In this document: one piece after another, positions 1 through 4,979 of the stretch
Numbering within the stretch: position 1 is the first letter of the stretch
Layout: the number at the start of each line of letters is the position of its first letter
Made by a program: the position numbers and the translations under genes
Notes under the pieces: model-generated
Told to the model about the DNA's origin: nothing
Database searches by the model: none
Seen by the model: only the letters and a program-made list of their open reading frames with translations
NCBI GenBank assembly: GCA_038236905.1
Contig: JBBRZG010000165.1
Coordinates: 1 to 7,524 of the forward strand
DNA from: UKL13-2 sp038236905
Lineage (GTDB): Bacteria > Pseudomonadota > Gammaproteobacteria > Burkholderiales > Usitatibacteraceae
DNA length: 7,524 bases
Reading direction: 5' to 3'

Positions 1-158
1 GTCTGGATACCGCCACCGCCCGCACGGTCGCCGCAATGCTGCGTGACTTGTGTCGCGAGCAGCGCAGCACCTTGATTGTTGCCACGCATGATCGCGACAT
101 CGCATCGACGTTCGATGCTATTTACGATATGGCTAACGGCAAGATTACGCGGCGATGA
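1..158 (+). CDS. ABC transporter ATP-binding protein, C-terminal end (partial)
   Basis: This is the last 51 codons of an ABC-type ATPase; the 5' part lies outside the window. Reading starts at base 3. The first visible residues, LD, fit the end of the D-loop that follows Walker B. About 25 residues later comes the run LIVATHD, whose histidine is the switch (H-loop) histidine needed for ATP hydrolysis. The tail DMANGKITRR is typical of LolD/MacB-type ATPases, which end shortly after an 'l.dG.i' strand. The TGA stop overlaps the ATG of the permease gene as ATGA, so the two are translationally coupled and should form one transporter. The ATPase would sit on the cytoplasmic face of the inner membrane. 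The substrate cannot be read from this fragment. Confidence 0.9.
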   Translation, partial: LDTATARTVAAMLRDLCREQRSTLIVATHDRDIASTFDAIYDMANGKITRR

Positions 159-1480
159 TAAATAAACTGCCCAACCCCTTGCCATTAGCGATTTCTGAAT
201 TGCGCCGTCACATTTTTGGTGTAGTGATCATCGTGCTGCTGATCGCGGTGGCGGTTGCATTCGGTATTGCGGTCAGCGCCAGTGAGCGGGCCTTGCGCGA
301 GGCCAGTGCGCGCGCCGCAGATCGGTTCGATCTGGTGATTGGTGCGCCAGGAAGTTCGGCACAACTGGTGTTGACCACCGTCTACTTGCAAGGCGCCGCC
401 ATCCCGTTATTGGCTGATGATGTATTGCCCCGCCTGCAACGCGAAAAAGGCGTCGTCTACGCTGCGCCGATTGCGCTGGGCGATTCTGTCGGCCAATATC
501 CGGTGGTGGGCACCAGCAAAGATTTTGTAACGGATGGGGCGCGACTTCGCTTGGTGGAGGGGCGCGTATTTTCAACCCGCGGCGAAGCGGTTATCGGGTC
601 GGCGGTCAAGCTGGATGTGGGTGCCACGTTCCAGCCGACACATGGCAGCGCTGCCGATCAATTGATCGAGGAGCACAAACACGGCTTTAAATTTAACGTG
701 GTGGGTCGCTTACCCAAAACCGGCACCGCATGGGATAACGCGATTCTGGTGCCGATCGAAGCTGTCTGGGGAATTCACAGCGGCGCATTAAGTGGACGTC
801 AGGCTGAATCACAAAGCGAACCACATGACAAGCCAATCGAAACACTCGGCCCGCCCTGGACGAGCGACGATATCAAGGGCGTGCCCGCGATCGTGGTTCG
901 GGTGAAATCTCCCGCCGATGCGTATCGCCTGCGTGCACAATATCAATATCGTGCTGCCGATTCGTCTGGCGGCGGGGGTGGCAACCGCGTTGACAGCGGT
1001 AGTGGCAACAACGGCAACAACGGCAGCAACACCATGGCGGTGTTTCCCGCCGAGGTGCTGGTAGAGTTGTACGCGGTCATCGGTGATGTGCGCAAAGTCA
1101 TGACGACCATGTCATTTGCCACCCAGCTAATCGTACTGCTGGCCGTATTATTGGTCATTATTTCGGCACTGGCGCAGCGTCGCCAATCGATCGCGGTATT
1201 ACGCGCAATGGGCGCGCCGCCAACGTTTATTTTTGCGCTGGTCTGGATTCAGGGGTTTTTAATCATCGGCCTGGGAGCCGCTCTGGGTCTAGTGTTTGGC
1301 TGGGCTGGAAGCGCCATATTGGTGAACACCTTCGGAGCCGAGATGGGCCTTACCGTTGCACCGACGATCAGCTATCGCGAATGGCTTTGGGCGGCAAGCG
1401 CGGTATTGACGGGCTCAATTCTCGCCACGATTCCAAGCGTGATTGCGTGGCGACAAAATATCGCGGCGACCCTTCGCTAG
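155..1480 (+). CDS. ABC transporter permease, FtsX/MacB-like
   Basis: A 441-residue inner-membrane permease with the FtsX/MacB/LolE layout. One transmembrane helix lies near the N-terminus (about 21-41), a large extracytoplasmic domain follows (about 45-315), and three helices lie at the C-terminus (about 320-339, 358-388 and 410-432). The segment RRQSIAVLRAMGAPP (342-356), after the second helix, is the family's cytoplasmic coupling motif that contacts the ATPase. Such proteins usually transmit ATP-driven movement to periplasmic partners rather than form a classic import channel. The start is fixed by the ATGA overlap with the ATPase gene. Odd feature: a Gly/Ser/Asn-rich tract at 269-293, partly encoded by three 9-bp units. 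A short EEHKHGFKF segment (172-180) precedes a VVGRL/AWDNAILVP stretch. Related permeases with His-rich patches there occur, from memory, beside periplasmic zinc-binding proteins (Vibrio zrg-like loci), so metal transport is possible but unproven. Confidence 0.88.
   Translation: MINKLPNPLPLAISELRRHIFGVVIIVLLIAVAVAFGIAVSASERALREASARAADRFDLVIGAPGSSAQLVLTTVYLQGAAIPLLADDVLPRLQREKGVVYAAPIALGDSVGQYPVVGTSKDFVTDGARLRLVEGRVFSTRGEAVIGSAVKLDVGATFQPTHGSAADQLIEEHKHGFKFNVVGRLPKTGTAWDNAILVPIEAVWGIHSGALSGRQAESQSEPHDKPIETLGPPWTSDDIKGVPAIVVRVKSPADAYRLRAQYQYRAADSSGGGGGNRVDSGSGNNGNNGSNTMAVFPAEVLVELYAVIGDVRKVMTTMSFATQLIVLLAVLLVIISALAQRRQSIAVLRAMGAPPTFIFALVWIQGFLIIGLGAALGLVFGWAGSAILVNTFGAEMGLTVAPTISYREWLWAASAVLTGSILATIPSVIAWRQNIAATLR
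1004..1030 (+). repeat. Three in-frame 9-bp units (GGCAACAAC) in the permease gene
   Basis: Two identical GGCAACAAC units (1004-1012, 1013-1021) are followed by GGCAGCAAC (1022-1030), encoding GNN-GNN-GSN. The units lie inside the Gly/Ser/Asn-rich linker of the permease's extracytoplasmic domain. Gain or loss of a unit would keep the reading frame, so linker length could vary between strains. Confidence 0.85.
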
Positions 1481-1547
1481 TAGTCCGTCCACGACACCAA
1501 GCCGGCACGCAACCCGCCGTTACCATCAACCCTCAACGCTCAAGCCG

Positions 1548-1991
1548 CTAGCGAACTATCAGCACCGGAATCTTAGACATCGCTAAAACCTTCTGCGTTT
1601 CACTGCCTAAAAACAGCGCGGAAACGGCGCGGCGACCGTGTGATGCGAGCACGATGATGTCTGCCTTGACCTTGCGGGCCTCGTTGATAATCGCCTCATG
1701 AGGCCGGTCATTAAAAGCAAAAGCAACATCGGCAGTCACACCCGCCTCCGACGCAATTTTGGTGACCCTGCCGAGAAGTTTTTCACAAGACAAGGCCACT
1801 TCTTTTTTGTAGTTGGCCGGTGTCGGCCAGTCGTAATACGCACCTTCGGCAACATACGGCGTCTTGTACTCGCCTGCCGCGTAGAACCCAGTCAAATGGC
1901 CGCCGCTGCTTTTCGCCAGCGCGGCCGCCAATTTAATGGCCTTATCAGAAAGTTTTGTGCCATCAGTCGCGACTAAAATACGTTTGAACAT
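1548..1991 (-). CDS. Universal stress protein, UspA family
   Basis: A 147-residue single-domain universal stress protein, full length for the family. It opens with the first beta strand MFKRILVATDGT, in which D10 is the conserved nucleotide-pocket aspartate. The C-terminal nucleotide loop reads ASHGRRAVSALFLGSET (116-132). Against the ATP-binding motif G-x2-G-x9-G-S/T it has A116, G119, G129 and S130, so only the first glycine is replaced. That change is common, and ATP binding remains likely. Such cytoplasmic proteins support survival in stasis, oxygen limitation or energy stress; the exact role here is unknown. The ATG is preceded by GAGGAG at 1997-2002, five bases away, which fixes the start. 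A perfect FNR/Anr-type site lies upstream, so oxygen-responsive expression is likely. The gene converges on the ABC permease gene with 67 bp between them, and no clear intrinsic terminator is visible there. Confidence 0.95.
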   Translation of the reverse strand: MFKRILVATDGTKLSDKAIKLAAALAKSSGGHLTGFYAAGEYKTPYVAEGAYYDWPTPANYKKEVALSCEKLLGRVTKIASEAGVTADVAFAFNDRPHEAIINEARKVKADIIVLASHGRRAVSALFLGSETQKVLAMSKIPVLIVR

Positions 1992-2024
1992 GTCGACTCC
2001 TCATTTACTTACTTGGGATTTTCA

Positions 2025-2030
2025 ACTTTA
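2025..2030 (-). promoter_or_regulatory. Candidate -10 element of the usp promoter
   Basis: On the minus strand the bases read TAAAGT within CGATAAAGTT. If this is the -10, transcription starts near 2018 and the leader is about 27 nt. The FNR-type box is then centred at about -40.5, close to the -41.5 usual for class II FNR activation. The hexamer matches TATAAT poorly to moderately, as activator-dependent promoters often do. A register two bases upstream (GATAAA, 2027-2032) is also possible. Confidence 0.45.
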
Positions 2031-2051
2031 TCGAAATCTGGATGGGGTGAT

Positions 2052-2065
2052 TTGATATTCATCAA
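2052..2065 (-). promoter_or_regulatory. FNR/Anr-type binding site upstream of usp
   Basis: TTGATATTCATCAA is an exact match to the consensus TTGAT-N4-ATCAA bound by FNR, Anr and Dnr regulators. It lies about 67 bp (centre to ATG) upstream of the usp start, between usp and the heptanucleotide array. The spacing to a -10-like hexamer fits class II activation. FNR-family proteins sense low oxygen through a [4Fe-4S] cluster, or NO in the Dnr type. The sequence alone does not show which regulator acts here. Confidence 0.78.
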
Positions 2066-2090
2066 ACTGCATGTTGAGAAGCTGTCTCAC

Positions 2091-2153
2091 TGCCAAATGT
2101 CAAATGTCAAATGCCAAATGCCAAACGTCAAATGCCAAATGCCAATTGCCAAT
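2091..2153. repeat. Heptanucleotide tandem array, nine 7-bp units
   Basis: Nine consecutive 7-bp units on the + strand: TGCCAAA, TGTCAAA, TGTCAAA, TGCCAAA, TGCCAAA, CGTCAAA, TGCCAAA, TGCCAAT, TGCCAAT. The next seven bases (CGCCTCG) no longer fit. The array lies between the hpf-like stop and the usp promoter; its near edge is 25 bp from the FNR-type box, on the far side from usp. It is outside any gene I accept. Read on the minus strand the unit is TTTGGCA. Copy number could change by slippage. The function is unknown. Confidence 0.9.
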
Positions 2154-2189
2154 CGCCTCGCTGACAACGCGAACAAAAACGCCGCATCA

Positions 2190-2205
2190 TGCACCGTCGC
2201 GTGCA
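2190..2205. other. Hairpin just after the hpf-like stop codon (weak terminator candidate)
   Basis: TGCAC-N6-GTGCA forms a 5-bp stem starting one base after the TGA of the hpf-like gene (minus strand). A short T run (GTTTTTG, around 2173-2179) follows about 10 bases later, too far for a textbook Rho-independent terminator. It may slow or protect the transcript end. Confidence 0.3.
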
Positions 2206-2206
2206 A

Positions 2207-2578
2207 TCAGGTCTCTTCGCGGTCCTCCGCCAACGCTGCAGCATCGGGACGTCCCGCATGCCGACGCGGATCATGTTTTTCGAGTACCGTGGCCACGGCG
2301 CGTTTCAGTTTGGCAGCGGCACCTTGAATGGCCTGATGAGCATTACTGGCGCGGTCTTTCACGACCACAGGTTCATGCCTGGTCAGCCTTGCTTCCAGCG
2401 TGCATTGAATCTCATCAGGGGCTGCTTTGGCGTGACTATGCTCATCGGCAATATGCGCCTCGACGCGGGTGATGTGCTCGCCAAATCGACCGAGCGCATC
2501 CTCCACCACTTTGGTCAAATGCTCACCCATTTGGTGGCGCCCATCGACGTGCGTATCAGTGTTTAGAAAAACTTGCAT
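2207..2578 (-). CDS. RaiA/HPF-like ribosome-associated protein
   Basis: A 123-residue protein whose first 100 residues fit the beta-alpha-beta-beta-beta-alpha fold of the RaiA/HPF (sigma-54 modulation/YfiA) family. Strand MQVFLNTDTHV, helix about 15-32, strand ITRVEAHIADEH (36-47), strand IQCTLEARLT (57-66), strand PVVVKDRA (70-77) and helix about 78-100. The family binds the 30S decoding region and stores or protects idle ribosomes. This short form lacks the C-terminal dimerisation domain of long HPF. The last 23 residues are charged and alanine-rich with no clear structure. It differs from housekeeping HPF in sequence, so 100S formation is not implied. The start is supported by GAGGAG at 2586-2591, seven bases before the ATG. 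The 168-bp gap to the upstream transporter gene suggests its own promoter. Confidence 0.82.
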   Translation of the reverse strand: MQVFLNTDTHVDGRHQMGEHLTKVVEDALGRFGEHITRVEAHIADEHSHAKAAPDEIQCTLEARLTRHEPVVVKDRASNAHQAIQGAAAKLKRAVATVLEKHDPRRHAGRPDAAALAEDREET

Positions 2579-2602
2579 TTGAATGACTCCTCGCTTGGTT
2601 TG

Positions 2603-2621
2603 GCAACATAGAGAATGTTGC
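2603..2621. other. Inverted repeat in the hpf-like leader
   Basis: GCAACAT-AGAGA-ATGTTGC is a perfect 7-bp inverted repeat with a 5-base centre, ending 25 bp before the hpf-like start codon. It could be a leader hairpin or a dimeric repressor site. A -10-like TATGTT (2605-2610, minus strand) overlaps its proximal arm, which would suit an operator. No other evidence. Confidence 0.5.
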
Positions 2622-2645
2622 TATGAATTTGTTAGATCGCTCGAA

Positions 2646-2659
2646 CTGATTTGGTTCAG
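2646..2659 (-). promoter_or_regulatory. Degenerate FNR-type site upstream of the hpf-like gene
   Basis: On the minus strand CTGAA-CCAA-ATCAG matches the FNR consensus at 7 of 10 defined positions, with both half-sites recognisable. Its centre is 74 bp from the ATG, similar to the 67 bp for the perfect site before usp. No convincing -10 lies at the right distance, so the call is weak. Confidence 0.25.
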
Positions 2660-2689
2660 CCAGCTCGAGGGGTCGTAACAAATGATGTT

Positions 2690-2703
2690 CCGCTGAAACG
2701 CGG
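2690..2703. other. Short hairpin downstream of the VIT-family gene
   Basis: CCGC-TGAAAC-GCGG is a 4-bp GC stem about 45 bp past the transporter's stop. No T run follows on the minus strand, so it is at best a weak or Rho-assisted 3' end. Confidence 0.2.
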
Positions 2704-2746
2704 ATGACGATTACTAAGTCTTGCAAACACGACTTCGCTCAGCTGG

Positions 2747-3448
2747 TTACCCTGTCACGGTGCCAAAGACCTTGCCTACACCAGCAGTGATGGCCATTGC
2801 CAGCGCACCCCAGAACGTGACGCGCGCGATGCCGGCCAGCATAGGCGCGCCGCCCGCGTAGGCCGCCAACGCGCCGAGAACCACCAAAAATAGCATCGAT
2901 ATTGCGCTGACGATGATGGGGACGCTGCCAATGGGCGTCATGATCGCGGCCAACAGTGGCAACAATGCACCGACCGTGAAAGCCGCCGCTGACGCCAACG
3001 CGGCCTGGATGGGCCGCGCACTCAATGCCTCGGTTAAGCCCAATTCATCACGGGCATGGGCGGCCAAGGCACCTTTGGCGGTGAGTTGCTCGGCCACTTG
3101 GCGGGCGAGTGTGACATCCAGCCCGCGTTCAACATAAATATTGGCCAGCTCGTTTAATTCAAACGCGGGGTTATCTTCATTTTCCTTGCGTTCGCGCTCT
3201 AGGTCAGCGCGCTCGGTGTCCGATTGCGAACTCACTGACACATATTCACCAGCCGCCATCGACATTGCTCCCGCGACCAAGCCCGCAATGCCGGCGACCA
3301 CGATGCTGCCGTGGGTGGCGTTGGCGGTGGCCACGCCGACGATCAGGCTGGCGGTGGACAGCACGCCGTCATTCGCGCCCAGCACCGCCGCCCTCAGCCA
3401 GCCAATGTTGTGGGTGCGGTGCTGCTCGCGCGTAGTGCTGGGACGCAT
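2747..3448 (-). CDS. VIT/CCC1-family Fe(II)/Mn(II) transporter
   Basis: A 233-residue membrane protein of the VIT1/CCC1 family, which moves Fe2+ or Mn2+ out of the cytoplasm. It has the family's five-helix plan: helices near 18-42, 47-73, 148-170, 175-198 and 206-228. A hydrophilic, Glu-rich segment (about 74-145) lies between helices 2 and 3; in VIT1 this forms the cytoplasmic metal-collecting domain. Signature motifs are GANDGVLSTASL (24-35, D27) and AGAMSMAAGEYVSVSSQSDTE (59-79, M64 and E68), which in plant VIT1 line the ion path. The frame stays open 12 bases further to a TTG at 3460, but the ATG at 3448 has GAGAA just upstream (3454-3458) and is preferred. It follows cbpM by 57 bp and may be in the cbpA transcript. 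Metal choice between iron and manganese cannot be told. Confidence 0.9.
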   Translation of the reverse strand: MRPSTTREQHRTHNIGWLRAAVLGANDGVLSTASLIVGVATANATHGSIVVAGIAGLVAGAMSMAAGEYVSVSSQSDTERADLERERKENEDNPAFELNELANIYVERGLDVTLARQVAEQLTAKGALAAHARDELGLTEALSARPIQAALASAAAFTVGALLPLLAAIMTPIGSVPIIVSAISMLFLVVLGALAAYAGGAPMLAGIARVTFWGALAMAITAGVGKVFGTVTG

Positions 3449-3505
3449 ATCAGTTCTCAATCAAAAAAATCGACGCTAAATCGGAACTACTTTCATTGCA
3501 CATCG

Positions 3506-3820
3506 TTACCCGAGCCGCCGCTTCAGTTCAGCGATTTCTTCCAATAAATCGACCAACAACGCCGCGATCTCAGGATTTGCATCAAAGTCGCGTTCAAACG
3601 CAACCAGCTTGCGGGCGCGGATCAGTTGGCGGCTGGCAAATCTCCAATCGGGCCAGCGATCTGCGTCATGCATGGCAAGCGCGACCGTGCATTCTAAAAA
3701 ACCGTCCTCGACATGCTGCTGGATCCATAGGCGCTCGACGGAACACGCCTGCGCCAACTCGTCGATGGTCAGCGCCGCATCGTCAATAAGTACGCCCGTT
3801 ATCGGATTAAATGGAGTCAT
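3506..3820 (-). CDS. cbpM: Chaperone modulator CbpM (MerR-like)
   Basis: A 104-residue protein matching CbpM in size (E. coli CbpM is about 100 residues), domain type and position. The MerR-like helix-turn-helix region starts around LTIDELAQACSVERLWIQQHVEDG (17-40). A FASRQLIRARKL segment (61-72) and a C-terminal helix rich in Leu/Glu (about 83-103) follow. In E. coli CbpM binds the J-domain of CbpA and blocks its co-chaperone activity and DNA binding. The ATG lies 12 bp past the cbpA stop, with GGAAGA five bases upstream, so it is co-transcribed with cbpA, the usual arrangement. The identification rests on gene order as much as on sequence, since the family diverges quickly. Confidence 0.9.
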   Translation of the reverse strand: MTPFNPITGVLIDDAALTIDELAQACSVERLWIQQHVEDGFLECTVALAMHDADRWPDWRFASRQLIRARKLVAFERDFDANPEIAALLVDLLEEIAELKRRLG

Positions 3821-3832
3821 ATTGTCTTCCGT

Positions 3833-4807
3833 TCATTTCGCGTGCGTTGAAGATTGGGCTGTCACGTCGCGCGGATTGAAAGCCAACTCACGTGCCATCG
3901 TTTCGTACAATTCGCGCGCTTTATCAGTATCAGCGGGCGGCAGCACCACTTTAAGTTGCAGATACAAATCACCCGGCGTCTCGCCCGGAATACCGCGCGC
4001 TTTCAGCCGTAGCTTGCGGCCCGTTTGGGAATTCGGCGGCACTTTCACCTGTACGTCGCCGGAAGGCGTGGGCACCTCAATCGCCGCTCCCAGCATCGCC
4101 TCCCATGGGGTGATCGACACCGTTTGCGTTACATCACGACCATCAACGTGGTAGCGCGGGTCCGGCGTAAATTGAATCTCTAGAAAAAGATCTCCGGCCT
4201 GACCACCACCGTAGCCGGCACTTCCCTGCCCCGCAAGCCGAATATGTTGACCCGCCGCGACACCTTTGGGTATTTTTACATTCAGGGTCCGTTCTTCATT
4301 GACCACACGACCCGCTTCATCGAGCTTGGCCGCACGCAGGGTGATCATCCGGGCGCTACCGATATAGGCATCAGCCAGACCAATCAACACCTTGGCATGA
4401 TGATCCTCACCCTGCATTGGCTGCGGGCCGGCACTGCGCCTGCCGCCACCTGCGCGGGATGAATTGCCAAAAATACTTGAAAAGAAATCACTGAAGTCTT
4501 CAGGGCCGCGATGACTGTTGCTGCCGCTGCTACCCGAAAATTCATAACCCGCGTCCCAGCCCGGAGGTGGATTGAAATTTTGACCGGCCTGATGACCACT
4601 GCCCAAGCTGTCGTAAGCGGCGCGCTTTTCAACGTCCGAGAGGACTTCGCGCGCTTCGTTAATCTCCTTCATGCGCACTTCGGCGTCTTTTTCTTTACTC
4701 ACATCCGGATGATATTTGCGCGCCAGTTTGCGATACGCTTTTTTAATTTGCGCATCATCGGCAGTTTTGGCGACGCCGAGTATTGTGTAGTAATCCTTAA
4801 ATTCCAT
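3833..4807 (-). CDS. cbpA: DnaJ-type co-chaperone CbpA
   Basis: A 324-residue class B J-protein that would stimulate the DnaK ATPase and, like E. coli CbpA, may also bind curved DNA. The J-domain covers 1-69, starting EFKDYYTILGV, with the essential HPD at 33-35. A Gly/Ser/Phe-rich linker follows (about 70-128, including DFSDFFSSIFG). The two substrate-binding domains follow (about 131-215 and 220-290), containing KIPKGVAAGQHIRLAGQG and WEAMLGAAIEVPTPSG. There is no CxxCxGxG zinc finger, which separates it from DnaJ. Length is close to the usual 300-330. The ATG is preceded by a GGAA five bases away. It heads a probable cbpA-cbpM operon that may extend into the transporter gene. The 172-bp upstream gap holds a candidate FNR-type promoter. 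Confidence 0.95.
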   Translation of the reverse strand: MEFKDYYTILGVAKTADDAQIKKAYRKLARKYHPDVSKEKDAEVRMKEINEAREVLSDVEKRAAYDSLGSGHQAGQNFNPPPGWDAGYEFSGSSGSNSHRGPEDFSDFFSSIFGNSSRAGGGRRSAGPQPMQGEDHHAKVLIGLADAYIGSARMITLRAAKLDEAGRVVNEERTLNVKIPKGVAAGQHIRLAGQGSAGYGGGQAGDLFLEIQFTPDPRYHVDGRDVTQTVSITPWEAMLGAAIEVPTPSGDVQVKVPPNSQTGRKLRLKARGIPGETPGDLYLQLKVVLPPADTDKARELYETMARELAFNPRDVTAQSSTHAK

Positions 4808-4834
4808 TCTGTTCCAAGGGGTTCGCGAGCTGAT

Positions 4835-4849
4835 AGCAGATCCTCTGCT
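4835..4849. other. Hairpin in the cbpA leader
   Basis: AGCAGA-TCC-TCTGCT is a perfect 6-bp inverted repeat with a 3-base loop. It lies about 28 bp upstream of the cbpA ATG, inside the leader predicted from the candidate promoter. It could affect mRNA stability or ribosome access. It does not cover the ribosome binding site. Confidence 0.45.
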
Positions 4850-4861
4850 GCCTATACGTCA

Positions 4862-4867
4862 AGCATA
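4862..4867 (-). promoter_or_regulatory. Candidate -10 element of the cbpA promoter
   Basis: TATGCT on the minus strand matches TATAAT at four of six positions. It would place the transcript start near 4855, giving a leader of about 48 nt. Its distance to the FNR-like box at 4889-4902 equals that seen at the usp promoter. Confidence 0.35.
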
Positions 4868-4879
4868 GGCCGTCCCCGT

Positions 4880-4898
4880 TATTTCGTTTTGCGAAATA
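4880..4898. other. Inverted repeat upstream of cbpA
   Basis: TATTTCG-TTTTG-CGAAATA is a perfect 7-bp inverted repeat. It overlaps the FNR-like box at 4889-4902, so the two readings compete: an operator for another dimeric regulator, or part of an extended FNR-type site. Confidence 0.5.
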
Positions 4899-4902
4899 TC
4901 AA
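4889..4902 (-). promoter_or_regulatory. Degenerate FNR-type site upstream of cbpA
   Basis: On the minus strand TTGAT-ATTT-CGCAA matches the FNR/Anr consensus at 8 of 10 defined positions, with one perfect half-site. Its centre is 28.5 bp from the start of the -10-like TATGCT, the same geometry as at usp, which raises its credibility. It remains a prediction. Confidence 0.4.
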
Positions 4903-4932
4903 ACCCGGGAAATCTCTCGACCGGACTTTTTC

Positions 4933-4960
4933 TACCCGCGGAATAGCACTTTTACCCGCG
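4933..4960. repeat. Two 8-bp direct repeats 20 bp apart upstream of cbpA
   Basis: TACCCGCG occurs at 4933-4940 and again at 4953-4960, a start-to-start spacing of exactly 20 bp, about two helical turns. Each copy is preceded by a T-rich stretch (TTTTTC, CTTTT). The pair sits at about -78 to -105 relative to the predicted cbpA start, where upstream activator sites are common. Confidence 0.45.
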
Positions 4961-4979
4961 AGACTACGAACTCAAACGA

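Noticed and set aside
656..667. Palindrome GATCAATTGATC, superficially like FNR half-sites.
   Set aside because: It lies inside the permease coding sequence, and its half-sites are in the wrong order and spacing for FNR.
1481..1547. Bidirectional terminator between the convergent permease and usp genes.
   Set aside because: No stem of useful length followed by a T run on either strand was found in the 67 bp.
2091..2153. CRISPR-like repetition.
   Set aside because: The units are 7 bp and directly joined without spacers; there are no cas genes.
2013..2566. Overlapping + strand open frames across the repeat array and the hpf-like gene.
   Set aside because: They lie antisense to a recognisable RaiA-like gene, have no ribosome binding sites and match no known family.
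3449..3460. Upstream TTG start for the VIT-family transporter.
   Set aside because: No ribosome binding site precedes it, while GAGAA precedes the ATG at 3448. The extra four residues add no conserved sequence.
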